From Romeriopsis navalis LEGE 11480 (GTDB lineage: Bacteria > Cyanobacteriota > Cyanobacteriia > Leptolyngbyales > Leptolyngbyaceae): a stretch of 42,728 nt of DNA. Below, piece after piece: positions 9,104 to 17,625 of the stretch. Under the pieces are notes generated by a model. The model searched no databases, was not told the DNA's origin, and worked only from the letters and a program-made list of their open reading frames with translations. Where the stretch lies: positions 1-42,728 of the forward strand of contig NZ_JADEXQ010000054.1 in assembly GCF_015207035.1 (NCBI RefSeq). Direction: 5' to 3'. The number at the start of each line of letters is the position of its first letter. Positions within the stretch are counted from its first letter, which is position 1. Both the position numbers and the translations under genes were made by a program.

Positions 9104-11656
9104 CTACTGCAACAGTCGGCCTTTCGGCGTGATATCAAATTCAGTTTTCACCCGCACCCCGGCCACAATTTCTGAAAAATCATTACGCTGTTGCAACGAC
9201 AGACCAAAGCGCAGATTCGGCAGAAAGCGGAAGTCGTAAAATAGTTCCAGCGCATCGGCCTTGGCGCGTCCGGATTGACGCCGCAAGGTTTCGTTGGTGA
9301 GCGCACTACCGTAGGCTAGCCCCAAGCGATCGTCGGTGGAGAAAACATCCAAGAAGCTAATCCCAGCGCCGTAGGTGTCGCCACTCTCACCGGCGTCCAG
9401 GTTGTTGTAGCGGCCATAGCGGGCAAACACACCCATCTTCAACTTGGGAATAAAGAATTCACCGTTGATGCCAAACGCCGATTCGCGATCGTCTTCGAGT
9501 AACCCGAACTGACCGTTGCCGCGATCAACCAAGAAGGCTTCGCGGAATGAATCCCGGTTGCCACTGTCGCGCCCGGTCACGTAAGTACCACGGATAATCG
9601 CATTCCCATAGCGCAGTCCGAGTTCGCCGGCGAAGGCATTCAGCGAAAAATCACTTAATCCACGGGAGGATGAGAATGCCGCCGCTTTTGCTTCGAGGTT
9701 ATCGGACAAGCTCCAGTTGGCTAACAAACCGGGGCGTGAACCCAGCCCGGCCACAGCTAAAGCGGCATTAGTTTGGAACGTCGGGTTGAAGAAATGGGTG
9801 GCACCATCTTTGGCGAAACTATTGCGATCGAAATACGAAGTCAAATCGAGTTGGCCAACGGCAAATCGCAGATTCGGGATTTCGGGCAACGAAGTCGCAA
9901 AGTAGAGTTCGTTGATGTTGAATCCATCGTTGGGAGTATCGGTAAAGCCGCTGCCTGTGGAGACGTCAACTGTCGCACCGAATAGGGCATTAGGACTCAG
10001 GGGATAAATCCCGCTAATCCGGGCCCGGGCCGAATTTTCATCAGCTTGGTACTGATAAACCCCTTGGAGCGTCAAGGATGGCTCCGTTGTCGCAGTGCTG
10101 CGAATTAGCGGTGATTTAGGGCGTGTGCCTTTCAGCGCTGTGGCTTCAGTGCTAGGCGTTGCAATGCCAGCGCCATTGACGGGAACCGCGAGCGGCGCGT
10201 TTAAGGGATTGGCGACGGCGGGTTGCTGATAGCCGCCACGGGGATAGGCACCCAACTGCGGAATGATTTGCGGCTGTAGCGGTTGTGCCGCTGGTTGCGG
10301 TACGGGCACAAACTGCTGCGGTTGCGGCTGTGGTTGCGCGTAGTACTGCTGCTGCGGCACGGGCACAAACTGCTGCGGTTGCGGCACGTAGTATGTTTGT
10401 GGCGGCGGTGCGTAGTACTGCGGCCGCTGCACGTAGTACTGCGGTGGCATGTACTGGTATTGCGGCACTTGGGCGTAGGGTACGGCGACAGCGTAGGGTT
10501 GGGGTGCATACTGTTGCGCTGTCGGCTGTGGCTGATAGTATGACGTGCCCTGGGGGAGGACTGAAGGGGCCGGGGCTTGGGTCGTGGCCGCATAACGCGG
10601 GTTGGGTGGAACCAACTGTTGAGCAACGACTGATGGTGTGTTGTTGCTCGTTCGTAAACGTGCGACCGGCGGTGTTAAGCGCGGCATTGCATTACCGTAA
10701 GGGTTTTGCAATGAGGCATAGAGCGATGGCAATGCCGGCATTGGGGGCAATGTATTGCGCTGCTGCACATTGCCGTAATTTGATGCGGGACGTGCGTAGT
10801 TGTAGGCCGGTGTCGGTGTCGCTGTGCCATAACCGGGGTTTGCGGCGATTGCGGGATAACCAGCGGCCGGATAACCGGCAATTTGATAGGGGCTGGGAAC
10901 CGGATATGCGCCCTGTGGGATGTAAACCGGGTTTGTTGGCTGGCTCGCTTGTTGCGTTCCGGCGAGATTGGACTGCATCCAAGGTTGAGCGGGAATCGCC
11001 TGTGCGTAGGGTTGTTGTGGCGCTGCGTAGTAGCTGGGCGCCGCCGGCCGCATTGGCGCAACGCGATAGTTTGACTGTGGCGCTTGAAATACCCGTTCCG
11101 TGACGGACTTTGCCTCAGGTTGCGGCTTGACGGCAACGGTGCGACGAGGCGGTAATGGTGTTTGTGGCGCTTGCGCAATAATGCGTTTGGCGTTTACGGC
11201 TGGCTGCTGCTTTGTCGCTGGGGTTGATTTTGCTTCTAGGGGCTGTTTGATCAACGCGACCACCGATGGCGGCGGCGTTGTCAAGTTGGATACGGGGCGA
11301 CGGACTGCTGATTTAGCGATCGGCTTTAAGGCTAAGGCGCTGGCTTGGCGATATTTTGGCAACGATTGCGTGGTTGCTCGGCCAATGAGACTTGTGCGCT
11401 TTACGGCCCGACCCGCCATTTGCTGGATCAAAGCATCTTCACTGCCGACGTTGGAAAGTGTGGAATCGTTTGCTTGTGGCGCGTGATTGGCATCAGCTTG
11501 ATTCGGCCGCAGGGCGGTTTGATTGCTCTGGGCGGCGGCGGGAGCGATGTGTCCGAGGCTGAGCAGCACCAGGGCAATGGGTCCTGCTTTTGTCGCTGAC
11601 GTGGCTGAGAGCAGCAGCTTCAGCGTGAAATGTAGTGATTGGGACGTGGTTATCAT
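9104..11656 (-). CDS. Outer-membrane beta-barrel protein with long Pro/Gln/Tyr-rich N-terminal region
   Basis: 850 aa, first gene of the cellulose operon. Residues 1-43 are a signal peptide ending APAAAQ. Residues about 50-520 are disordered and rich in Pro, Gln, Ala and Tyr, with motif copies such as QQFVPVPQ. From about 525 to the end (326 aa) alternating hydrophobic strands resemble the OprB-like carbohydrate porins of cyanobacteria; GQLDLTSYFDRNSFA followed by THFFNP is the clearest part. There is no SLH domain, which most large cyanobacterial porins carry for anchoring to peptidoglycan. I infer it is the outer-membrane exit for cellulose, replacing the BcsC barrel. A general sugar porin is the alternative. 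It starts 14 bp upstream of the TPR gene. Confidence 0.65.
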   Translation of the reverse strand: MITTSQSLHFTLKLLLSATSATKAGPIALVLLSLGHIAPAAAQSNQTALRPNQADANHAPQANDSTLSNVGSEDALIQQMAGRAVKRTSLIGRATTQSLPKYRQASALALKPIAKSAVRRPVSNLTTPPPSVVALIKQPLEAKSTPATKQQPAVNAKRIIAQAPQTPLPPRRTVAVKPQPEAKSVTERVFQAPQSNYRVAPMRPAAPSYYAAPQQPYAQAIPAQPWMQSNLAGTQQASQPTNPVYIPQGAYPVPSPYQIAGYPAAGYPAIAANPGYGTATPTPAYNYARPASNYGNVQQRNTLPPMPALPSLYASLQNPYGNAMPRLTPPVARLRTSNNTPSVVAQQLVPPNPRYAATTQAPAPSVLPQGTSYYQPQPTAQQYAPQPYAVAVPYAQVPQYQYMPPQYYVQRPQYYAPPPQTYYVPQPQQFVPVPQQQYYAQPQPQPQQFVPVPQPAAQPLQPQIIPQLGAYPRGGYQQPAVANPLNAPLAVPVNGAGIATPSTEATALKGTRPKSPLIRSTATTEPSLTLQGVYQYQADENSARARISGIYPLSPNALFGATVDVSTGSGFTDTPNDGFNINELYFATSLPEIPNLRFAVGQLDLTSYFDRNSFAKDGATHFFNPTFQTNAALAVAGLGSRPGLLANWSLSDNLEAKAAAFSSSRGLSDFSLNAFAGELGLRYGNAIIRGTYVTGRDSGNRDSFREAFLVDRGNGQFGLLEDDRESAFGINGEFFIPKLKMGVFARYGRYNNLDAGESGDTYGAGISFLDVFSTDDRLGLAYGSALTNETLRRQSGRAKADALELFYDFRFLPNLRFGLSLQQRNDFSEIVAGVRVKTEFDITPKGRLLQ
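10302..10385. repeat. 27-bp direct repeat within the Pro/Gln/Tyr-rich coding region
   Basis: A 27-bp segment starting ACGGGCACAAACTGCTGCGG occurs at 10302-10328 and again, identically, at 10359-10385, a period of 57 bp (19 codons). It encodes the repeated peptide around QQFVPVP. Shorter copies of GTAGTACTGCGG follow at about 10414 and 10434. The reading frame is preserved, so the repeat can expand or contract in units of whole codons. Confidence 0.8.
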
Positions 11657-12042
11657 TATTTATATAGACCTACTTCACACCAACGAACTGTAACAACCGA
11701 AAAAATATTGCCCCCTGCCGGCTATCTAGTCAGTGACTTGCATCAATAATTGCTGGATGCCCTGTTGTCTAGATATAAATTCGCCATATTGCAAAATCCT
11801 TCTACGTTGTACCCTAAAAACCGGAAATTAAGGCATAGTTTTTTAATGAAGGATCGGTAGATTGGTAAAGAACCCAGTAAATTGAGGGTACCCTAGCAGT
11901 AATGCGAAAGCAGCATTGCCAATTCGATAAATTCAATTTATTCAAGTCAGATTGCTTGCAATGATTCATTGCCGGGCTTGCAGGGTGAGATTTCGCGCGG
12001 CTTACATATATTTCATCTCAAAATTCTGTCAATTCTTTTGCT
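11657..12042. other. Divergent intergenic region upstream of the cellulose operon
   Basis: 386 bp between the barrel gene (minus) and the lipoprotein gene (plus). It is AT-rich compared with its neighbours and must hold the promoter of the cellulose operon. TATATAAATA lies just before the minus-strand start. I found no convincing -35/-10 pair, no HLR1-type box and no c-di-GMP riboswitch core. Confidence 0.5.
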
Positions 12043-12738
12043 ATGCGTCCTATTGTTCTTTTGACTGTTAGCTTAATTGCTGGCACAGCGACTGCCTGTG
12101 TTCAGACCCGTTCACTGCGTCCAGAGATGACCATTCAGGTGAAGCCGACTGGGTCAAGTAGTTATGTGGCTCAAGGCCGCACTAATTTGCCCGGTCAGAC
12201 TGATATCTTGGTTCAGGCGGTGCGCCAGCTGCAGCCGCTGCATAAGTCGTTGGATGCCACTGGTAAGCCGCAACCGGTCTATGCGATCGTCGCCCGCGCG
12301 CAGGTGAAAACCAGTGAAGATGGTAAGTGGAAAACGACGTTGAAGGTGTTGCAGCCCCAAGGGCAAGGTGCGCCGCTAGAGAGTTGGCAGCAAAATTTTC
12401 TGACGAAGCAACTCCCGATGCAAGCTGATCCAAATTTGCGCTTTATTGCGACAACTTCACCGCTGCCGGGTAATTTGCAGTTTGAGGGGGATGTGGCCGA
12501 GGGTGGCAATCCCACCCGTCCTAATCCCGCATTACAAGTGAATGTCGATGGGAGTCGTTACTTGAGAGCGACTCAAGTCATTGCCGCCCAAGCGCCGGAA
12601 ATGCCAAATAAGCCGACGGTTGAGCAGGTGCGTCGGGTCGTCTCAGTGACCGTTAAACCGATTCCCGAATCGGCGGATGGGGGAACACCCGCAGCGAAAT
12701 CGGATGCGCCGCTATCGCCGCAGGCATTTGTCCGGTAG
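12043..12738 (+). CDS. Predicted lipoprotein of unknown function
   Basis: 231 aa, family not recognised. The first 19 residues form a hydrophobic signal ending ATAC, an acceptable lipobox with Cys19 as lipidated residue. The rest is soluble, without membrane segments, and rich in Gln, Pro and Thr. The middle contains KWKTTLKVLQPQGQG and QFEGDVAEGGNPTRPNP. It is divergent from the cellulose operon and is followed by a strong terminator, so it is probably monocistronic. Location next to the barrel gene makes an accessory role in the envelope possible, but nothing in the protein itself shows this. Confidence 0.7.
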   Translation: MRPIVLLTVSLIAGTATACVQTRSLRPEMTIQVKPTGSSSYVAQGRTNLPGQTDILVQAVRQLQPLHKSLDATGKPQPVYAIVARAQVKTSEDGKWKTTLKVLQPQGQGAPLESWQQNFLTKQLPMQADPNLRFIATTSPLPGNLQFEGDVAEGGNPTRPNPALQVNVDGSRYLRATQVIAAQAPEMPNKPTVEQVRRVVSVTVKPIPESADGGTPAAKSDAPLSPQAFVR

Positions 12739-12783
12739 GCCGTTTAATCCAGACGGGTTGTTGCGCGTTGTTAATCATGAAGT

Positions 12784-12820
12784 AATGCCCCACCCAATCA
12801 CGGATTGGGTGGGGCATTTG
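12784..12820. terminator. Strong bidirectional terminator-like hairpin
   Basis: A perfect 16-bp stem: the left arm 12784-12799 (AATGCCCCACCCAATC) pairs with the right arm 12803-12818, with a 3-nt loop. It lies between the convergent ends of the lipoprotein gene (plus) and the 351-aa membrane protein gene (minus). The T-tract is short on both sides (TTT on plus, TTACTTCAT on minus). Confidence 0.75.
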
Positions 12821-12851
12821 GCTTATGTCTAATTGAGGTTTGATGACTTGC

Positions 12852-13907
12852 TTATGAAGCAACGCGGCGAATTTGCTGTCTGGAGACGGGTTCGCTATGG
12901 CCCACTTCAGTGGTCACCTGAAATGCCTGTTGGACCAGCCCGCTTTGGTTCGACGGTACTTCTTCCACAACTTGAATGGTCGCGGGCGCTGCCGTTTCAG
13001 GTAAATTCGCCTGTAGCGATTCAATTTGCGTCACGATCGCCTGCAATTGATCTTGCAAGGATTGAATCCGATCGATGGTCACAGTATCTTGACGCGCCGC
13101 TTTGCTCGTGGCTTCACTACTGCGGGCAAAGCCGTAGATTTTCTGGGCTGCGACTAATGGTGCCGCAGTTGGCTGGTGCGATGGTTGGATGATCGCTGGG
13201 GCCTTCACGACTGGGCGGTCGATCGGCTGGGCGATCAGCACTGGCTGAATACTGGGAGGCTTTCTGGCAATGGGTGCGGTAATCGGCATCGCAACCTTGG
13301 GTTCGGTGGTCGATACCGGTGCTGGATCGACGCCATCGAGCCAAGCGAGCTGAGCCGCCATATCCAAATCTTCTAGCGCCGGTTGCTGTAATTTTGCAGT
13401 TGGCGCGAGTTCAACTGTGGGCGTTGCAATGGTGGGTTCAGCGGCAGGCGGCTCAGCGACAGCGGCGATCGGCATACTTTGAGCGATCGGCAGCGACTGT
13501 GGTTCAAAGGGTGCGAATCCATCACCATCTTCGAGAAAAAAGCTGAGGCCAGTTTTCTCTAAATAATTTTCGGAGGTGAGAGCGGCTTTGAGGTGTGATT
13601 CACGCTCTGCCCGACGCTGTTCTTGGTCATTCACGCGGTCATTCAACGCGGCGGCTTGCTTCGCCGACTTGCGCCAACCGGCGACGGCGACGCCAGAAAT
13701 TCCTAATCCGACGCTGGTAATACCGGCAAGCATTAGATAAGGCATTGCGGCATCGCGGACAGGGCCATTATAAATTTGTTTGTTACCTTGACTAAGCTGT
13801 ACCGGTGTATCGGCGAGCATTACGACAGGGGCTGATAGTGCGGTGAAGACTGCTCCAGTTGTGAGCAGGGCCGGCACAATCATTTGTTTAAGGGATAAAT
13901 CAGACAT
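12852..13907 (-). CDS. Two-helix membrane protein of unknown function
   Basis: 351 aa, family not recognised. Two hydrophobic segments (about 9-32 and 57-77) form a hairpin with a short loop between them. A charged, probably coiled-coil stretch follows (about 80-105), then a long Pro/Ala/Thr-rich region, and a second heptad-like stretch with IQSLQDQLQAIVTQIESLQANL (about 277-300). This looks like an inner-membrane protein with a long flexible arm. It is transcribed toward the lipoprotein gene and stands alone. Adjacent position is the only hint of a link to cellulose. Confidence 0.7.
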   Translation of the reverse strand: MSDLSLKQMIVPALLTTGAVFTALSAPVVMLADTPVQLSQGNKQIYNGPVRDAAMPYLMLAGITSVGLGISGVAVAGWRKSAKQAAALNDRVNDQEQRRAERESHLKAALTSENYLEKTGLSFFLEDGDGFAPFEPQSLPIAQSMPIAAVAEPPAAEPTIATPTVELAPTAKLQQPALEDLDMAAQLAWLDGVDPAPVSTTEPKVAMPITAPIARKPPSIQPVLIAQPIDRPVVKAPAIIQPSHQPTAAPLVAAQKIYGFARSSEATSKAARQDTVTIDRIQSLQDQLQAIVTQIESLQANLPETAAPATIQVVEEVPSNQSGLVQQAFQVTTEVGHSEPVSRQQIRRVAS

Positions 13908-14658
13908 AAGTCAAGAACTCTGAGTATCAGTCGAGAATATTGCTAGAGACAGTCCTATACGTTCAGAATCATACGGATGCGAAGAAATAAATTGTCAAGG
14001 CGAACAATTAACAAAGCATGTACCGCAGTCAACAGATTCCAAAACCAGCGATCAACTTTTAGCGATGCCATCCACAGCTTCGAGCTACATGAGCTCTTAC
14101 ATAACAGATTAATCGCTATCTTGGAAGTGCAGGGTGTGAATCCGATGAAGAAGCAAGAGTCGATAAAGAAGTTTATGTAAACCCTCTGCAGATTTGCGGA
14201 TTTTAAGTCGAATTTCGGCGGATTTGCGACAGTTCATGCTGGATGAACGTCAGGTTTTTAGCGTCGAGCAAGCGTGGGTTTTGACCTTGGGCTCACGATG
14301 CCATAACCGGCCTGAAAACACGCACTTGTACGGTCGGTAAATCGCAGTTTATTGGCTTACAGTGGGGGGGATTGAGCTGAAGTAATCGGCGGAATGCGTG
14401 GTTTGTCTGGCTGCACCGATCGCCGGCTAGTCGTTCTGTGTGTTGGTGTTGGTGCAACTAATTTCGCTCGTATGGTGGATGGGAACTCGTCCTGACAACT
14501 GCTAGTCTTGGCGATTAGATTGGGTGATTCGGACTGGATAATAATTGGCCAAACCATCTGGATTGTACGGAAAGCTATCGTGTTTGATTGAATACATAAT
14601 TGTTCCGTATAGATTGTCAACTGCTATTGTTTCTGCCGCTCAGCGGTGATTGCCAGTC
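13908..14658. other. Long intergenic region without a convincing gene
   Basis: 751 bp between the divergent membrane-protein gene and the GH5 gene. Small open frames at 13977-14180 (plus) and 14357-14620 (minus) show no recognisable composition or motif. A short hairpin GTTCAT/ATGAAC occurs near 14234-14250, and GATTTGCG is repeated nearby. The promoters of both flanking genes must lie here, but I cannot place them. Confidence 0.5.
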
Positions 14659-16539
14659 ATGTCAAATTTCGTCAAAACTTGGTTGCGACGCGGTTATCGC
14701 GCGATTGGCCAGTCCGTTAGTCGAGGTCAATCGATCGGGGCAAAACCGGTTGCGCTCCGGCCCCAACGTCGCTCTCGGCGGATGCCTTGGGATGGCATTA
14801 TGATTCTAATGAGCTGTGTGATTTTAATCCTGCGGCTCATGGGCCAGTTTTCGGATGAGGGGACGATCGCGGTGGCTGATTCGACAAGCCCGCCACCACC
14901 AGTGGTAGAGCTGCCGCTTTCTACCCGCGGTGCGACGATTATTGATCGCGAGGGTAAGCCGGTACAGCTCCGGGGGGTGAATTGGTTTGGCCTAGAAACG
15001 GCCAATCATGCGCCCCATGGTTTGTGGGCGCGGGACTATAAGGCCATGTTGGGCCAGATCCATGAATTGGGTTACAACACGATTCGGTTACCTTATTCGA
15101 TCGAAGGACTGCGCGATGGGAAGGTCGTCGGAATTGACTTTCGCATTGGTGATAACCAGGAGCTCTTTAATAAAAGTCCGATCGAAGTGATGGATGCGAT
15201 CATCACGGAAGCGGGCAAGCAAGGACTGATGATTCTGCTCGATAGTCACCAGTTAAGTACCAAGCGCATTCCGCCACTGTGGTATGGCGATGGGTTTACG
15301 GAATGGGATTGGATTCGCACTTGGGCGATGCTGGCTGAGCGGTATAAAAATCAGCCGAATGTCATTGGGGCGGACTTAAAGAATGAACCCCACGGCGTGG
15401 CAACTTGGGGCACGAACGATCGGCGAACGGATTGGCGATTAGCTGCAGAGCGTGCGGGTAATGCAATTTTGAATATCAATCCGAATTGGTTGATCGTGGT
15501 CGAGGGCGTGGAAGAAAATGTGCCGGGCCAGAAATTGCCGAAGCATTGGATGGGTGGGAATTTGGAAGGTGTCAAACGGTTTCCAGTGCGGCTCAAGCAA
15601 CCGCGGCAGTTAGTCTATTCGCCCCATGAATATGGTCCGGGGGTGTTTCCGCACAAGTGGTTTGATGCACCGGAGTTCCCGGAAAACCTGCTCGCCCGAT
15701 GGCAAACGGGTTTCTTTTATATTGTGCAGGAGCAGATTGCGCCGATCTATATTGGCGAGTTTGGTGGTAAGCAAGTTGACCAAACCTCGAAAGAGGGGAT
15801 TTGGCAAAATCAATTGGTGGATTTTATCAAGCAGCATCAGCTGAGCTATACCTACTGGAGTTGGAACCCGAATAGTGGTGATACCGGTGGTTTGCTCAGT
15901 GATGATTGGATGACGGTGATTCCAGAAAAGCAGATGATGCTGAAGCGAATTTTGCCCCAGTTAATGATTGCTGCGCAGTCCGGCAAGATTGATGCACAAC
16001 CAGTTAACCAATGGTTGCGACCACGCTTTCATTCATCCAAAAAAACGGCTGCCAAAGCGCCGCGCCCCCAGCAATCGGCTCAGCAGCCCGCCAAAGCGCC
16101 AGTGAATTCGCAGTCAGTCAGCTCGAAGCCAGCGACAAAACCCCAGCAAACGGGACCGGCGATCGACGCATTATCTCCGTCGGCGTCAAAGTCTCCCGCC
16201 CCAGTCAAGTCTCCAGTGGCAACGGTGTCAGATTTGGTGGTCAAGACTAGTTTGCAGTCGGATTGGGATACGGGATTTTGTACCGCGATTCAAGTGGTGA
16301 ATCCAACGGATCAAGTCATCGCGAACTGGAAATTACGCTTTGATATGCCCGGTGCGTCGATCGACCAAAGCTGGAATGGTCAGCATCGCCAGGGTAAAAA
16401 TGGTCAGCATGAAATTCAGCCGCCCGATTGGGGCAAATCGGTTCAGGCAAAACAGGCGATCGATATGGGTTTCTGCGCCAAGAAAACTGGCAAGCGTCCA
16501 TTGCCTCGCAACTTTCAAGTGATTGCGCGGAAGGGATAG
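14659..16539 (+). CDS. Membrane-anchored GH5 endoglucanase with C-terminal CBM2
   Basis: 626 aa from ATG at 14659; an in-frame TTG lies nine bases earlier. A basic N-terminal tail (about 40 aa) precedes one hydrophobic helix (about 45-62) with no clear cleavage site, so a signal anchor is likely. The GH5 domain (about 85-440) has VQLRGVNWFG, acid/base E243 in DLKNEPHG and nucleophile E367 in YIGEFGGK. A Pro/Ala/Ser/Lys linker of about 85 aa leads to a family 2 cellulose-binding module with the Cys pair of GFC and GFC, WKLRF, and WNGQH. The enzyme should cut beta-1,4-glucan outside the inner membrane and hold on to cellulose. It is a second cellulase beside the GH8 gene. An own promoter is required. 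Confidence 0.88.
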   Translation: MSNFVKTWLRRGYRAIGQSVSRGQSIGAKPVALRPQRRSRRMPWDGIMILMSCVILILRLMGQFSDEGTIAVADSTSPPPPVVELPLSTRGATIIDREGKPVQLRGVNWFGLETANHAPHGLWARDYKAMLGQIHELGYNTIRLPYSIEGLRDGKVVGIDFRIGDNQELFNKSPIEVMDAIITEAGKQGLMILLDSHQLSTKRIPPLWYGDGFTEWDWIRTWAMLAERYKNQPNVIGADLKNEPHGVATWGTNDRRTDWRLAAERAGNAILNINPNWLIVVEGVEENVPGQKLPKHWMGGNLEGVKRFPVRLKQPRQLVYSPHEYGPGVFPHKWFDAPEFPENLLARWQTGFFYIVQEQIAPIYIGEFGGKQVDQTSKEGIWQNQLVDFIKQHQLSYTYWSWNPNSGDTGGLLSDDWMTVIPEKQMMLKRILPQLMIAAQSGKIDAQPVNQWLRPRFHSSKKTAAKAPRPQQSAQQPAKAPVNSQSVSSKPATKPQQTGPAIDALSPSASKSPAPVKSPVATVSDLVVKTSLQSDWDTGFCTAIQVVNPTDQVIANWKLRFDMPGASIDQSWNGQHRQGKNGQHEIQPPDWGKSVQAKQAIDMGFCAKKTGKRPLPRNFQVIARKG

Positions 16540-16583
16540 AATCATCTGCCCACCGGCATATTGCTGAATATAGACACAACAAA

Positions 16584-16626
16584 ATTCCAAGATGCTTGAA
16601 CGCTGTGGTTCTCGACATCTTGGAAT
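16584..16626 (-). terminator. Terminator-like hairpin downstream of rpaB
   Basis: Perfect 11-bp arms ATTCCAAGATG (16584-16594) and CATCTTGGAAT (16616-16626), with a nested GAAC/GTTC stem inside the loop. On the minus strand the stem runs into TTTTGTTGTG. It lies between the convergent ends of the GH5 gene and rpaB and could serve both. Confidence 0.6.
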
Positions 16627-16669
16627 GAGTATTTAGAGCGTGAGCTACCAAGCTGTAGCAATGTCCGCT

Positions 16670-17401
16670 TTATTCAGTTTCGCCCGGTTCGAGAATACGC
16701 TGAAACAGATATCCGGTGCCGCGAGCGGTCAAGATCAGCTCGGGGTTGCTGGGGTCATCTTCGAGCTTGGCCCGCAGGCGGGAAATGTGTACGTCCACAA
16801 CGCGAGTATCCACATGGCGCTCGGGCGTATAGCCCCAAACTTCTTGAAGGATTTCGGCGCGGGAGAATGGTTCGCCGGATTTGCTGACAAGCAGCTCAAG
16901 TAGGCTAAATTCCATCCCAGTCAACCGAATTCGCTCATCGCCTTTATAAACTTGGCGCTTGTTGGTATCAATCCGGATGCTGTTGATCTGGATGACGCCG
17001 GAGCTCGGGATGCCGGAGTTAATATTTTTCTCAACGCGGCGTAGCACTGAACGAATGCGCGCTTCGAGTTCTTTGGGGGAGAAAGGCTTCACGACATAAT
17101 CGTCGGCGCCTAATTCCAACCCAGTAATCCGATCGGCCACGTCACCCAAAGCGGTGAGCATGATGATCGGCACATCCGATTCTTTTCTTAATTCTTGACA
17201 GACCCCGTAGCCATCGAGCTTCGGCATCATGACGTCGAGCACAACCAAGTCCGGCTCAGCGTCTCGAAAAGTATCGAGGGCTTCTTCACCGTCGGCGGCT
17301 GTGACTACATCGTAGCCAATCATGGAAAGACGTGTTTCTAAAATGCGTCGGATGCTGGCTTCATCATCAACGACGAGGATTTTTTCTTTATGAGTTTCCA
17401 A
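16670..17401 (-). CDS. rpaB: OmpR-family response regulator RpaB
   Basis: 243 aa. The receiver domain has the acidic pair DDE (12-14), phosphoacceptor D56 in VVLDVMMP and the conserved Lys in VVKPFSP. The C-terminal OmpR winged helix shows VWGYTPERHVDTRVVDVHISRLRAKLEDDP. The close match to the strongly conserved Ycf27/RpaB type is clear by eye. RpaB binds HLR1 boxes (paired GTTACA half-sites), activating photosystem I genes and repressing high-light genes under low light, with the kinase NblS (Hik33). The kinase is not in this window. The gene is divergent from radA and ends in a hairpin shared with the GH5 gene. psaE, a typical RpaB target, lies 4.5 kb away. Confidence 0.95.
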   Translation of the reverse strand: METHKEKILVVDDEASIRRILETRLSMIGYDVVTAADGEEALDTFRDAEPDLVVLDVMMPKLDGYGVCQELRKESDVPIIMLTALGDVADRITGLELGADDYVVKPFSPKELEARIRSVLRRVEKNINSGIPSSGVIQINSIRIDTNKRQVYKGDERIRLTGMEFSLLELLVSKSGEPFSRAEILQEVWGYTPERHVDTRVVDVHISRLRAKLEDDPSNPELILTARGTGYLFQRILEPGETE

Positions 17402-17625
17402 CTTGGTAACGCTCCTTAAAGTGAAATCCCTAATTGGTTAACTTTTAGGTGATTTATTATTAATAATCATAGATCATTTAGTCGTTTTGAATACCGCAAA
17501 AGCTGATTATTTCGAAGTTTCAGACTTTCTTAACAGTCTTTAAACCGTTACAATTTGTAATGCTTATGATCTACTTTTCTCGATGATCCTGGCATTAAAC
17601 CTTTTTGAGGATTTTGTGCAGCGCT

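Noticed and set aside
10285-11103. Long plus-strand open frame (272 aa) opposite the barrel gene
   Set aside because: It is the antisense of the repetitive Pro/Gln/Tyr-coding region. The skewed composition removes stop codons by chance, and the product is Arg/Ala/Val-rich without any motif.
13977-14180. 67-aa plus-strand open frame
   Set aside because: No ribosome site, no recognisable pattern, and lower GC than real genes nearby.
14181-14345. Possible c-di-GMP riboswitch upstream of the GH5 gene
   Set aside because: The conserved GEMM core was not found; only a short 6-bp hairpin and GATTTGCG repeats are present.
14357-14620. 87-aa minus-strand open frame
   Set aside because: Composition is not protein-like (Ser/Thr/Pro/Ile mix without pattern) and there is no ribosome site.
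17605-17625. TTG start adding seven residues to RadA
   Set aside because: The conserved family start is MAKTRS at 17626, with the zinc-finger spacing as expected.
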